From: Bacteroidales bacterium
GTDB lineage: Bacteria; Bacteroidota; Bacteroidia; Bacteroidales; Lentimicrobiaceae
Reading direction: 5' to 3'
Length of the DNA stretch: 64,000 nucleotides
NCBI GenBank assembly: GCA_016709025.1
Contig: JADJEQ010000003.1
Span: 124,001-188,000, forward strand
Shown here: positions 9,527 to 18,751 of the stretch, in pieces
Position numbering within the stretch: the stretch's first letter is position 1
Layout of the letters: every line of letters starts with the position of its first letter
Translations under genes and position numbers: made by a program
Notes under the pieces: generated by a model
What the model was told of the DNA's origin: nothing
The model's input: only the letters and a program-made list of their open reading frames with translations
The model's database searches: none

Positions 9527-10891
9527 ATGAAATTTCTTAAAACAGCTTCAATACTTATAATATGCCTGCTTTCAGGCATGCTGAACCAATCATTCGGCCA
9601 GGAAAACCGTAAGAACAAAGAGACCCTTATTTACAAATTCGACATCAAGGAGGAGATTGCACCACCTGTTTGGCGTCAAACCCGGAAAGCACTGCAGGAA
9701 GCCTCGCAAATGAATGCCGATGTTATCCTGATCCATATGAATACCTATGGTGGAATGCTGGAATCGGCCGATTCAATCCGTACGGCAGTGCTTCAGTCAA
9801 AAATTCCGGTATGGGTCTTTATTGACAACAATGCAGCCTCTGCTGGTGCGCTGATTTCAATTGCATGTGACAGTATTTACATGAGGTCCGGAGCCAACAT
9901 CGGTGCTGCCACGGTTGTAGATCAGACCGGAAAGCCCTTGCCCGACAAATACCAATCTTACATGCGTTCCATGATGCGTTCCACGGCCGAGGCCACAGGC
10001 CGCAATCCTGATATTGCCCAGGGCATGGTTGACTCAAGGATTAAAATTGAAGGTATTACCGATACAGGCCGCGTTATCACTTTTACTACTTCAGAGGCCC
10101 TCAAATATGGATTCTGCAATGGAGAAGCTTCTTCTATTGAAGATATTCTCAGAATCACAAAAACCGGGAAGTATAAAATTATTGAACAGCAACTCACAGC
10201 AACCGATAAAATCATTGGATTTCTAACAAAACCATTTATTAGTGGAATTCTGATTATGCTGATTATTGGAGGTATCTACTTTGAGATGCAAACACCCGGA
10301 ATCGGCTTTGCGCTTGCCGCGGCTGTTGTTGGAGCAATTCTGTATTTCGCCCCCCTTTACCTCGAAGGGTTAGCTGCAAATTGGGAGATTCTTTTATTTA
10401 TTGTAGGCGTTGTGCTTGTAATAATAGAATTATTCGCCATTCCCGGGTTCGGAGTGGCAGGAATTTCAGGCCTTATCTTAATTGTTACTGGCCTGACACT
10501 CAGCATGATTGACAACATCGGTTTTGATTTTACCGGTGTTCCATTAAAAGTTGCTGTCATCGCATTTTTCACTGTTATTATTGCCTCGTTTGCTTCACTG
10601 GTTTCCTCATTCTACATTACCCGCAAGTTATTCGGGGGCCATACGATGTTTGGTGACCTTGCTTTGTTGAGTACACAGCAATCCAACGAAGGCTTTGTTT
10701 CTTCCGACAGGCATTATACCGAGATGCTGGGTAAAACAGGAACAACTCATACCATTCTCAGGCCGGCAGGAAAAGTTGATGTTGAGGGAGAGGTTTTCGA
10801 CGCGGTTGCAGAATCCGGCTATATTGAAAAAGGAGAATCAATAAAAGTGGTAAACTACGAAAATGCACAGCTGATCGTTAGAAAAGCCTAA
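9527..10891 (+). CDS. NfeD family protein with ClpP-like membrane serine-protease domain (long form)
   Basis: From the ATG at 9527 the product is 454 residues. The open frame extends upstream to a TTG at 9452, but only the 9527 start gives a clean signal peptide (MKFLKTASIL... ending at SFGQ). The N-terminal half is a ClpP/crotonase-like protease domain with NTYGG and the nucleophile loop NNAASAGALIS. Next comes a block of four or five membrane helices, then a C-terminal OB-fold NfeD domain with GKTGTT and GEVFDAV. Long-form NfeD proteins are membrane proteases usually paired with a stomatin/SPFH partner, but no such gene is adjacent. A near-consensus TATATTCG box lies at 9497-9504. It ends 3 bp before the macro-domain gene, suggesting translational coupling. 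Confidence 0.88.
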   Translation: MKFLKTASILIICLLSGMLNQSFGQENRKNKETLIYKFDIKEEIAPPVWRQTRKALQEASQMNADVILIHMNTYGGMLESADSIRTAVLQSKIPVWVFIDNNAASAGALISIACDSIYMRSGANIGAATVVDQTGKPLPDKYQSYMRSMMRSTAEATGRNPDIAQGMVDSRIKIEGITDTGRVITFTTSEALKYGFCNGEASSIEDILRITKTGKYKIIEQQLTATDKIIGFLTKPFISGILIMLIIGGIYFEMQTPGIGFALAAAVVGAILYFAPLYLEGLAANWEILLFIVGVVLVIIELFAIPGFGVAGISGLILIVTGLTLSMIDNIGFDFTGVPLKVAVIAFFTVIIASFASLVSSFYITRKLFGGHTMFGDLALLSTQQSNEGFVSSDRHYTEMLGKTGTTHTILRPAGKVDVEGEVFDAVAESGYIEKGESIKVVNYENAQLIVRKA

Positions 10892-10894
10892 AAA

Positions 10895-11410
10895 ATGAAC
10901 AACAACCGCATTCAGATTATAAAGGCAGATATTACCGCCCTGAAATGCGATGCTATTGTGAACGCAGCCAATTCACGGTTGCTGGGCGGTGGCGGGGTTG
11001 ATGGCGCCATTCATCGTGCTGCGGGCCCTGATCTGCTTGAAGCCTGCCGTTTGCTCGATGGCTGCGAAACAGGTAAAGCTAAGATTACTGCCGGTTTCAG
11101 GCTTTCGGCTAAATACATTATACATACTGTGGGTCCTGTATGGCGGGGAGGCAATTCCGGAGAACCGGAGTTGCTTGCATCCTGCTATTCCCAGAGCCTG
11201 CAACTGGCTGTTGAGAATCAATGCAAATCCATCGCATTTCCCAACATCAGTACAGGCATATATGGTTTCCCGAAAGAGGCTGCCGCTGAAATAGCCTTGA
11301 AAACAGTATCAGAATTCCTTTCAACACACAACCTACCTGAGCAGGTTATTTTAACCTGTTTCGATGATGAAAATCTTGAGATATACAAGAGGATTTATTC
11401 CGGAAGCTGA
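10895..11410 (+). CDS. Macro-domain O-acetyl-ADP-ribose deacetylase (YmdB/MacroD type)
   Basis: A 171-residue stand-alone macro domain. It has the ADP-ribose-binding signatures CDAIVNAANSRLLGGGGVDGAIHRAAG (two overlapping blocks near residues 18-44), HTVGPVW near residue 77 and the phosphate loop ISTGIYGFP near residue 118. This set is typical of MacroD-type hydrolases that remove O-acetyl-ADP-ribose or mono-ADP-ribose. Start ATG 10895 lies 3 bp after nfeD. The 3' end overlaps the convergent membrane-protein gene by 16 bp. Confidence 0.92.
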   Translation: MNNNRIQIIKADITALKCDAIVNAANSRLLGGGGVDGAIHRAAGPDLLEACRLLDGCETGKAKITAGFRLSAKYIIHTVGPVWRGGNSGEPELLASCYSQSLQLAVENQCKSIAFPNISTGIYGFPKEAAAEIALKTVSEFLSTHNLPEQVILTCFDDENLEIYKRIYSGS

Positions 11411-12921
11411 CTTTCGGGTTGTGTCTGTTTACCGAGACTTTTATATGCCCGGTAATCAGCCAGATTCCAGCCTTGCCAGGACATCTGAGGGTAACCATTA
11501 ACGAAATCCTGGCACCTCACTTCCACTCTTTTCTTATACTCTTCGAGCGACATATAGTTCCGGTAATATTCGAAGTTTTCGAACTGGGCATTGTTTATCT
11601 CCGATATTCGTTCTGTTGAGATTTTAAGTTCAGGCAATGCACTGCTATTGAGCGTGATCATAAATTCGGGATGAAAAAATGCCTTTTCAGAATGATCAAC
11701 ATTATAGGAGGCTATGATCTTATCCCAGTTGAATAGACCAAGACACACCAAAATAATATAGGCTGCAAGGCTGTTGTAATGAAACAAAAATTGGTGCGAT
11801 TTGCGATGCCTGATTTTGATGATAACCGTAACTATTCCGAAGAGGGTCAGTAAAAGAAATGCATAAACACCTATTCTCTTGTAAGCCAGGTTGAAATGGT
11901 TGATGTACCACATGTTCCTGATGCCGACAGAAAAAACCAGTATGGCATTCTGCGCCAGCCACAGCAATGCCAGGTTGAGTATTAGCCTTCGCTTCGGATA
12001 AAAATTCAAATTTGCCCTGAAATAGTAAAGGACGATTATGATGGAAATAATAATTGAGAAAATCAGCAACCAGGTGCCTTCATGCACGAATTGTTTCAGG
12101 TAAAGCCCGTTCCATTCAAAAAAGAACCAGACATTCCATATATCAAGCACATTCATTACAGCAATAACAAGGTTGAGCAGAATCAGCATCACAACGCCTG
12201 ACCAGTATTCGGTTTTCAGGGAGTTCATTCTGCCGGAGAAAGGACGTCGCTTTCTGATCAACTGCATTCCTAGATCTTCTCCAAAAAGTTTAAGAAACCG
12301 GTGAGAACCACCCGAAAGAAAAGCGATGATGATCAGAAAACCAGCAACAAACAGCCAGAAAGAAACAGGTGATATCAACCGGATCAATGCATCGAAAAAA
12401 TCTCCGATTTTCCTGAGAAACCCTCCGGCCAGGTCGTTAAAATACGGGCTGGCTGTTGCATAGATGGAAATGAAGATGAATAAAATCAGGATGGGCGCCA
12501 CCACAATTAAAGCGAATCTCAGCATCTTCCGGCCACCGCTTTTCTGACCGGTCAATGTTGTCAGTTCGGCGAAATAGTGATAAGGTGCCGATACTGCTGC
12601 GAAGACTGAAGCTGTAAAACTGTTGATCAGGAGTTGAATGTCATTTGCGGCAACCAGCCCTAAAAGGAGAATAAGTGAGATGATGTTCGCAGCCATCGAC
12701 ATCGTTGAACCATAAAAAACAACCATCACGGCACTTATTAACGCACCAGAAGAAAGAAGGATATGTAAACGATTGTTTTTCAATAATCTGCCTGACCAGA
12801 ATACCCCTCCGAGCAATAAGAGGTTAAACAACAAAACATTTAGTCCGGCTTGTTGTCCCTGAAACAGATAGACAAAGATCAGGGCGAAAAATACTGGAAA
12901 AAAGAGGAAGAACTTCTTCAT
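11395..12921 (-). CDS. DUF4153/DUF4173-type polytopic membrane protein
   Basis: A 508-residue integral membrane protein with about eleven to twelve predicted helices and a soluble C-terminal tail of roughly 110 residues (NSSALPELKISTERI onward). The helix pattern, SPYFNDL after the fifth helix and YYFRANLNFYPKR in the middle resemble the DUF4153/DUF4173 families; no function is established. The tail is rich in Tyr, Asn and Glu and lies on one side of the membrane. The 3' end overlaps the macro-domain gene by 16 bp. A small palindrome lies upstream. Assignment to a specific DUF is from memory of family patterns. Confidence 0.7.
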   Translation of the reverse strand: MKKFFLFFPVFFALIFVYLFQGQQAGLNVLLFNLLLLGGVFWSGRLLKNNRLHILLSSGALISAVMVVFYGSTMSMAANIISLILLLGLVAANDIQLLINSFTASVFAAVSAPYHYFAELTTLTGQKSGGRKMLRFALIVVAPILILFIFISIYATASPYFNDLAGGFLRKIGDFFDALIRLISPVSFWLFVAGFLIIIAFLSGGSHRFLKLFGEDLGMQLIRKRRPFSGRMNSLKTEYWSGVVMLILLNLVIAVMNVLDIWNVWFFFEWNGLYLKQFVHEGTWLLIFSIIISIIIVLYYFRANLNFYPKRRLILNLALLWLAQNAILVFSVGIRNMWYINHFNLAYKRIGVYAFLLLTLFGIVTVIIKIRHRKSHQFLFHYNSLAAYIILVCLGLFNWDKIIASYNVDHSEKAFFHPEFMITLNSSALPELKISTERISEINNAQFENFEYYRNYMSLEEYKKRVEVRCQDFVNGYPQMSWQGWNLADYRAYKSLGKQTQPESQLPE

Positions 12922-12975
12922 TTTTGATGGCTTTTGTGTATAACGACCTGAAAGGCCGGTATCGTATGTAGCTGT

Positions 12976-12991
12976 CTGTAAAATATTACAG
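12976..12991. promoter_or_regulatory. Palindrome CTGTAA-N4-TTACAG upstream of the DUF4153/4173 gene
   Basis: A perfect 6-bp inverted repeat with a 4-bp AATA centre sits about 55 bp upstream of the gene start at 12921, within the 141 bp between it and the glycosyltransferase. It has the size of a dimeric repressor site. A function is inference only. Confidence 0.25.
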
Positions 12992-13062
12992 TATTTGCGA
13001 TATGTTTGAATCCTGTAGCTTAATGAGGTAGATATGTGGATGGCCGGCCATTAAATCAGCCA

Positions 13063-14523
13063 CTATTTCTGTTGGGAAGAGGCAGAATATACGGTGATAT
13101 CATCCAGACGAACCATTTCAGTAAACCGGGAAGTCAGAATTTGCTTTTCTTGCAGGTAATTCCGGAGAGGCGAATGATCTTTAACGATGATGATCACATT
13201 ACCCTTTGGTTGTAAAACCTCTTCCAGCCGCCCGGCCGGAAAGTCTGGAAGATTTTCCCCACCAAACATCATAATATGGGCAGGAGCGGCACCTGAATGC
13301 AATCCGGTGTACCAGGTATCTTCCCAACCGATAAAATCAACAATCAACCTGGTATCGGCAGAAGTCGAAGTACTGACTTTTGTTACAATTTGTTTAATCG
13401 GTTGATTTTTAAGCCGGGGAATGGGTTTACTGCCACCAATGGTATAAACAAATGAAAGACCCACAGTAAGAACTACTGAAATGACAACCGTTTTGATCGT
13501 TTTCTTTTCAAAATCCTTCAAAACTGCGGCAATCCATGGAAGCGACAGAACGATGAGCGTTCCGGTGAACCGCTGGTGGAGCAGCAGGTTGCCGGCAATG
13601 CTGTTGTACAGCATCACCCCGAAGAAAATCAGTAAAGGGATCAACCAAAGATCAGGGAATGAACCTATCCTGAATTTTCTGATCATGCTGCCAAAATGTT
13701 TAACAATTAACCAGCAAACAACTGGACCCAGGGCAATCAGCCAGGAGAAGGGAAAAAACCAGATTCTGCGCAGGGTTGCTTCGAAATCTACATGATCGTT
13801 GATTCCCAGTGCCTTGTGAGTCCATTCGGTGTTTGCATGAAAGCTGAACAGCGGATCACCTGTGGCCAGGTAATTCTGCACCATCCAGATGACCGGAAAT
13901 ATCATGGCAAACAGGAAAAATACAACGCTTTCCTTCCATCTTTTCCCCAATACCAGCATCAGGGTAAACAACAGGATCAACAACCACGATTCATACCTCA
14001 TTCCGGAAGCAATGGTCATTGAAACGCCCGACAGTGCAAGTAAGCTAATTTTACCCTCCCTTACTCCCATCGATAACATATTCATTGCCAGCACCAAAAA
14101 GAACAAGCCCGGAATTTCCGCAAGGCTTAGAAACCCCAATCTGAACAATAATGGGCTGATGGTTAAAAAGATAGCCGCGTAAAGAGCGCCTTGTTTATTG
14201 AATTCCCTGCGGGTAAAAAAGTAAAAAGGAAAGATCATCAGCACCGAAAGCAGGATATTGATCACTTTGGGAAGCACGATCATATCCTTCCATACAAGAA
14301 AGCCCGAACCAACCAGGTAATAATGGAATGGGGCCCAAACGCTTGTTTTATACCAGAACGGACCTTTTGCCCATTCCCAGGATGTAAAAACCCGGCTTAC
14401 GGCATCGGCATCGGTTTCTTCGGCGAAACCCATTAATAACAACCTGATTAGCAAGGCGATGAATGCAACTATATAAATTGCGTATTCAGTCTTTTGTTTA
14501 CCCGATCCTGTAATTTTAAGCAT
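13063..14523 (-). CDS. GT-C family membrane glycosyltransferase (ArnT/PMT-like, GT39/GT83 type)
   Basis: From ATG 14523 the product has 486 residues. The frame continues 13 codons upstream to a TTG, but the ATG gives MLKITGSGKQKTEY directly before the first helix. It has about ten to eleven membrane segments, and the first extracytoplasmic loop holds the acidic motif ETDADAV, the place where GT-C enzymes carry their catalytic DxD/DE. A roughly 90-residue soluble C-terminal domain follows (SKPIPRLKN onward). Such enzymes use polyprenyl-phosphate-linked sugars to glycosylate lipid or protein outside the cytoplasm. Substrate unknown. No other envelope-glycan genes are adjacent. Confidence 0.8.
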   Translation of the reverse strand: MLKITGSGKQKTEYAIYIVAFIALLIRLLLMGFAEETDADAVSRVFTSWEWAKGPFWYKTSVWAPFHYYLVGSGFLVWKDMIVLPKVINILLSVLMIFPFYFFTRREFNKQGALYAAIFLTISPLLFRLGFLSLAEIPGLFFLVLAMNMLSMGVREGKISLLALSGVSMTIASGMRYESWLLILLFTLMLVLGKRWKESVVFFLFAMIFPVIWMVQNYLATGDPLFSFHANTEWTHKALGINDHVDFEATLRRIWFFPFSWLIALGPVVCWLIVKHFGSMIRKFRIGSFPDLWLIPLLIFFGVMLYNSIAGNLLLHQRFTGTLIVLSLPWIAAVLKDFEKKTIKTVVISVVLTVGLSFVYTIGGSKPIPRLKNQPIKQIVTKVSTSTSADTRLIVDFIGWEDTWYTGLHSGAAPAHIMMFGGENLPDFPAGRLEEVLQPKGNVIIIVKDHSPLRNYLQEKQILTSRFTEMVRLDDITVYSASSQQK

Positions 14524-14884
14524 CCTGCAACTATTATTTATATAGGTCTTGTACTTCAACAAAAATACACAATGGATTGAGCAAATCTAACCCAAAAAGA
14601 GCTATTCCGGATTATAGGAAAAAGGATTTCCAATTATCAACAAAATCAATGCTAATTTCTCTAAAACCAAGGTATTTCTTGTAATAGCGATCTACAAAAC
14701 ATAAAACAAGAGGTCTTTAACATCCGTCTAAATGATTTTCCAAGCGGTGAATCACAACCTAGTTTTGCCGCATCAAACCAAATCATGATGAAACCCGCAT
14801 GAATTGCTTGCACAAACACAAACTTAATTTTCAAACATATAAGCCATTCCCTTTCATCGTCAAAATCCAAAATGATTTTAACAG
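14524..14884. other. Non-coding interval between divergent glycosyltransferase and TolC genes
   Basis: About 360 bp, AT-rich. I see no convincing protein, RNA gene or terminator. It must hold the promoters for both flanking operons, but I found no clear TAnnTTTG box. A 69-codon frame on the minus strand has no recognisable features. Confidence 0.5.
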
Positions 14885-16207
14885 ATGAAAATCAGGTTAA
14901 TTATAGTTTCCGCTTTGTTTGTTCTGCTCTCCCCTATCCTGAAGGCTCAGCCTCAGGCTTATTCACTCAGCGATTGCATCAACAGAGCCCTGGAGTATAA
15001 CCTTCAGGTAAGGCAGGCCGGACTTACGACTGAAATTAAACAGGTTAACCGGGAACAGGCGATCGCTTCACGTTTTCCGACCCTGGATGCAAGTGCAAGA
15101 CAAGACTTCTCCTGGTCGGACCAGGTAAACTCTATCGGTTCATATGACTATACGGGATACAGTGGTAGTTCGGTCTCTGTCAACTCCGGTCTGGTGCTGT
15201 TTAACGGCTTCAGGAAACAAAATACAATCAAACAGGCAGCACTGGAGTACCAGGGATCTGTGCTGGATGTGGAAGAGATGCGTCAGAGCATCAGCCTTCA
15301 GGTGCTGGATAATTACCTGCAGGTACTTTATGCCGGTGAACTGGTGACCAACAGCAAAAACCAGTTGCTTTCAACCGGCAGTCAGCTTGAGTTGGCCAAA
15401 GAGAGGCTTGACCTCAGGATCATTTCACAGGCAGATTATTTACAGGTAAAAGCACAGGAGGCCAGTGAGAAACTGACTTTGGCCAATGCTGAAAAACAAT
15501 TGCAACTCACCAGGCTTAACCTGATGCAATTGCTTGAGTTGCCTGTAAACGATTCATTTGCAATCGTCACCCCTGATTTTTCCACTGCAGGTAAGCAAAC
15601 ACTTGTGGCTGACGCTAACGGAATTTATGCGAATGCCCTGAACTTCAGGCCGGAAGTAAAGAGCGCAGCCCTTCAGAAACAGATTGCCGGATACGACATG
15701 GAAATTGCCAGAAGTGGCTTCTTACCAAGCGTGAGCATGAACGCAGGAATCGGCACGAGCTACAGCAATATGGCTGAAAGTCTGAAATTTGCATCACAAC
15801 TCGACCATAACCTTACGCCGACAATCGGCCTTACACTGTCTGTTCCGATCTTCCAGCAGAAACAGGTTAAATCGCAGGTTTCAATTGCGCGCATCAATTC
15901 CGAATCGGCTGCAATCAGTGAGCAAACAACACTCAACCAATTGCGAAAGTCAATAGAATCAGCCTGGGTAGATGTGCTCTCAGCAGAAAAAGAGTTCGAA
16001 GCGGGCAATGAACAATTCAATGCAACTTCGGCCTCATTCGATGTCGCAACAGAGCGATTTAAACAGGGTGTAATTAATTCGGTCGATTTCCTTTATGAAA
16101 AAACCAATCTGATCAACGCCGAAAGTCAGTTGTTGCAGGCAAGGTATAATCTGATATTCAGTTACAAGGTGCTTGAGTTTTATCAGGGGAAACCACTTGA
16201 ATTTTAA
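14885..16207 (+). CDS. TolC-family outer-membrane efflux protein
   Basis: A 440-residue outer-membrane channel with a signal peptide (MKIRLIIVSALFVLLSPILKAQ). It carries two OEP repeats; the first starts SLSDCINRALEYNLQVRQAGL and the second near NALNFRPEVKSAALQKQIAGYD, each preceding long coiled-coil helices. The strands FSWSDQVNSI and LVLFNGFRKQNTI contain the conserved GLxLFxG pattern of TolC proteins. It forms the exit duct of a tripartite pump with the membrane-fusion protein and the split MacB genes downstream on the same strand. It is the first gene of the probable operon and is separated from macA by 253 bp that hold an inverted pair of hexamer arrays. Confidence 0.93.
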   Translation: MKIRLIIVSALFVLLSPILKAQPQAYSLSDCINRALEYNLQVRQAGLTTEIKQVNREQAIASRFPTLDASARQDFSWSDQVNSIGSYDYTGYSGSSVSVNSGLVLFNGFRKQNTIKQAALEYQGSVLDVEEMRQSISLQVLDNYLQVLYAGELVTNSKNQLLSTGSQLELAKERLDLRIISQADYLQVKAQEASEKLTLANAEKQLQLTRLNLMQLLELPVNDSFAIVTPDFSTAGKQTLVADANGIYANALNFRPEVKSAALQKQIAGYDMEIARSGFLPSVSMNAGIGTSYSNMAESLKFASQLDHNLTPTIGLTLSVPIFQQKQVKSQVSIARINSESAAISEQTTLNQLRKSIESAWVDVLSAEKEFEAGNEQFNATSASFDVATERFKQGVINSVDFLYEKTNLINAESQLLQARYNLIFSYKVLEFYQGKPLEF

Positions 16208-16242
16208 CAATCTAAGCTATGGTTTTCAATTTTCAAACGTAA

Positions 16243-16421
16243 CTGAGGCTGAGGCTGAGGTTTAGGTTGAGGTTGAGAATAAAAAAATATTAAGAAAAGA
16301 AATGGGCTTATGATTTACTTAAACATATCAGATTGGCTCAACGGATATAACAACTTAATCTGATTTATCAGATAAGCAGGCTTAACCTTAACCTCAACCT
16401 CAACCTTAACCTTAACCTTAA
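16243..16421. repeat. Inverted pair of GGTTGA-type hexamer arrays between tolC and macA genes
   Basis: 16243-16277 is a run of degenerate hexamers (GAGGCT, GAGGTT, TAGGTT). 16381-16421 is the complementary type (CTTAAC, CTCAAC, CTTAAC). Positions 16265-16277 and 16393-16405 are perfect 13-bp reverse complements (GGTTGAGGTTGAG), so the transcript could fold into a long hairpin enclosing 115 bases. The unit resembles a telomere-like repeat. The function is unknown; it could act as an attenuator or mRNA-stability element within the pump operon. Confidence 0.7.
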
Positions 16422-16460
16422 AGTCGGTCGGAAGGCAGGAAAAAATCAAAATCAATAAAA

Positions 16461-17648
16461 ATGAAACGAACCACAAAAATTATCGGAATTACCATTCTCG
16501 CGATAGGGACCACTGCCGGAATCATAATCGGATGCGGCGCCAGGAAGGATACACTCAGCATTGATACGGCTAAAGCTGTGAAAGGAAATGTGAGTCAAAC
16601 CATTACAGCTACGGGCACCATCGAAGCAATTAAAACTGTTGAAGTGGGTACGCAGGTATCAGGGGTTATTCAAAAATTGTATGCCGACTTCAACTCGGTG
16701 GTTAAGAAGGGGCAGCTACTGGCAACCCTCGATGAAACCATGCTCCGGGCCAGCCTCGACCAGAGTAAGGCAACCCTGATGGATGCCCAGGCAGATTTGA
16801 AGTATCAGGAGGCCAATTACCAGCGAATGAAAAGTCTGTTTGATAAAAACCTGGTAGCCCAGGCCGACTTCGATCAGGTTGAGTACAACTACAAAAGGGC
16901 TCTTGCAAGCGTGGCAAATGCCAAAGCATCGCTGCAGCGCAACCAGGTTAACCTCGACTATGCTTCCATATTTTCGCCCATCGATGGGGTGGTTCTTAAC
17001 CGTGCAGTTGATGAAGGACAAACCGTGGCTGCAAGTTTCAACACCCCTACCCTCTTTACCATTGCCAATGACCTGACCCGAATGCAGGTGCAGGCAGATG
17101 TGGATGAAGCCGATATAGGACAGGTAAGAAATGGCCAGCGGGTTGAATTTACCGTCGATGCCTTCACTGGTGAAACCTTCAACGGAACCGTAACCGAAGT
17201 CAGGCTGCAGCCCGTAATTACCTCAAATGTTGTAACATACACGGTTATTATCAATGCACCGAATCCTGAAAAGAAATTGATGCCCGGTATGACGGCCAGC
17301 ATCACCATTTTCATGTCCGAAGTTAACGACGTAACCACGATACCTGTTAAGGCCCTGAAATTTGAGCCACCAGCAGGGGATGATCAGGAAGTACCACTGG
17401 CATCAGGCAAAGCCGCAAAAGGATCTCATGTATGGGTTTATGATGGCGCGCAAATGCACCCCCGCAGTGTAGAAACCGGGCTGAGCGATGGCAGTCATAT
17501 TGAAATAAAGTCCGGACTTAAGCAAGGTGAGGAAGTAGTGTTGGCGGTAAACACAGCCGATGTATCCGGAACTTCTGAAAAAACGGTTACGAATCCATTT
17601 ATTCCAAAAAGACCGGGGTCCGCGAAAGCCAAACTGCCTCAACCTTAA
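16461..17648 (+). CDS. MacA-like periplasmic adaptor (HlyD/RND membrane-fusion protein)
   Basis: A 395-residue adaptor with an N-terminal helix ending IIIGCG, which fits a lipobox, so it may be a lipoprotein. A lipoyl/biotinyl domain follows (TGTIEAIKTVEVGTQVSG, then the second half DYASIFSPIDGVVLNRAV). Between them is a coiled-coil hairpin at about 90-150, then beta-barrel (VDEADIGQVRNGQ) and membrane-proximal domains (TIPVKALKF). The long helical hairpin and GTQVSGxI motif are MacA-like. It would bridge TolC and the MacB ATPase/permease pair encoded directly downstream (21 bp to the next start). Confidence 0.93.
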   Translation: MKRTTKIIGITILAIGTTAGIIIGCGARKDTLSIDTAKAVKGNVSQTITATGTIEAIKTVEVGTQVSGVIQKLYADFNSVVKKGQLLATLDETMLRASLDQSKATLMDAQADLKYQEANYQRMKSLFDKNLVAQADFDQVEYNYKRALASVANAKASLQRNQVNLDYASIFSPIDGVVLNRAVDEGQTVAASFNTPTLFTIANDLTRMQVQADVDEADIGQVRNGQRVEFTVDAFTGETFNGTVTEVRLQPVITSNVVTYTVIINAPNPEKKLMPGMTASITIFMSEVNDVTTIPVKALKFEPPAGDDQEVPLASGKAAKGSHVWVYDGAQMHPRSVETGLSDGSHIEIKSGLKQGEEVVLAVNTADVSGTSEKTVTNPFIPKRPGSAKAKLPQP

Positions 17649-17669
17649 TCAAGCAGCACAAGTTAATTC

Positions 17670-18422
17670 ATGAAATCAATGAAACGAAATATCATCAGCG
17701 TCAATGCTTTAAAAAAGGACTTTTTTGTAGGAGAAGTCACGGTTCATGCGCTCAGAGGGGTTGACCTGAATATTACAGAAGGGGAATTTGTAGCCATTAT
17801 GGGCGCAAGCGGAAGTGGGAAATCAACCATGCTCAATATTCTGGGCTGTCTCGACAAACCAACTTCAGGAACATACCAGTTGGATGGAACGGATATCAGC
17901 AGCCTGACTAAAAACGAGCTTGCCAGGCTCCGTAACCTGAAACTCGGCTTTGTATTTCAATCCTATAACCTGTTAACCAGAACTTCGGCCCTAGAGAATG
18001 TGGAACTTCCATTATTCTACAACAGCTCTGTAAAACCACGCGAACGCCGGGAGAGAGCATCGGCCGCACTCGAGGCCGTTGGTCTGGCAGACAGGATGCA
18101 CCATATGCCCAACCAGTTGAGTGGTGGGCAACAACAACGGGTCGCCATCGCCCGTTCGCTGGTGAACGACCCGGTGGTTATTCTGGCCGATGAAGCAACC
18201 GGGAACCTTGATACCCGGACATCTTATGAAATTATGGCACTTTTTCAGGAGTTGAATTCGAAAGGGAAAACCATTGTTTTTGTAACCCATGAACCCGAAA
18301 TAGCCGGATTTACAACCCGGAATGTGCACTTTCGCGACGGGAATATCATTAAAGAATACCAGGTAACCAACCGTGGCTCGGCCAGGGAAATGCTGAAGGC
18401 CCTGCCAATCGAAGTAGATTAA
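17670..18422 (+). CDS. MacB-type ABC transporter ATP-binding protein (stand-alone)
   Basis: A 250-residue LolD/MacB-class ATPase with Walker A GASGSGKS near residue 47, Q-loop FQSYNLL, signature LSGGQQQR, Walker B VILADEATGNLD and a switch His in VTHEPEIA. In E. coli MacB the ATPase and permease are one polypeptide; here the permease is a separate gene 329 bp downstream. Start ATG 17670 gives MKSMKRNIISVNALKK; the second ATG three codons later is also plausible. It lies 21 bp after the adaptor gene. Confidence 0.94.
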   Translation: MKSMKRNIISVNALKKDFFVGEVTVHALRGVDLNITEGEFVAIMGASGSGKSTMLNILGCLDKPTSGTYQLDGTDISSLTKNELARLRNLKLGFVFQSYNLLTRTSALENVELPLFYNSSVKPRERRERASAALEAVGLADRMHHMPNQLSGGQQQRVAIARSLVNDPVVILADEATGNLDTRTSYEIMALFQELNSKGKTIVFVTHEPEIAGFTTRNVHFRDGNIIKEYQVTNRGSAREMLKALPIEVD

Positions 18423-18751
18423 TGAGGAATTTCTAATTTCTAATTTCTAATTTCTAAAACTCTGAAAATCTGTAACCTCTCCACCTCATCCGCCCTTCGG
18501 GCACCTTCTCCTCAAGGAGAAGGAAATCGGACTTTTTACTTCATTGGCGAGGGGGAGCCGGAAGCCCTTTCTCACTCAGCCACCCTGAAACCCTGAAATT
18601 CTGAAATTCTGAAACTCTGAAATTGAACTTTTGAACTCTTGAACTCTTGAACCCTTGAACCTTTTTATTGCCAACTGAAATTTGCCAACTGCCAACTTAA
18701 CTGAACCTTTGAACCTTTGAACTTTGAACTTTTAACTTTGAGCTTATTAAA
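18423..18751. repeat. Repeat-filled spacer between MacB ATPase and permease genes
   Basis: No coding capacity is evident. From left to right it holds AATTTCT x3 (7-bp unit); an element with CACCTCATCCGCC and the palindrome CCTTCTCCT/AGGAGAAGG (18482-18523); a 59-bp segment (18545-18603) that recurs identically in the opposite orientation at 55087-55145; CTGAAATT/CTGAAACC 8-bp units; and GAACTCTT/GAACCTTT 8-bp units up to the permease start. It is unusual to find such a spacer inside an operon. Confidence 0.85.

Noticed and set aside
14661..14870. 69-codon minus-strand frame in the divergent gap
   Set aside because: No start context, no domain, and unusual composition; probably chance.
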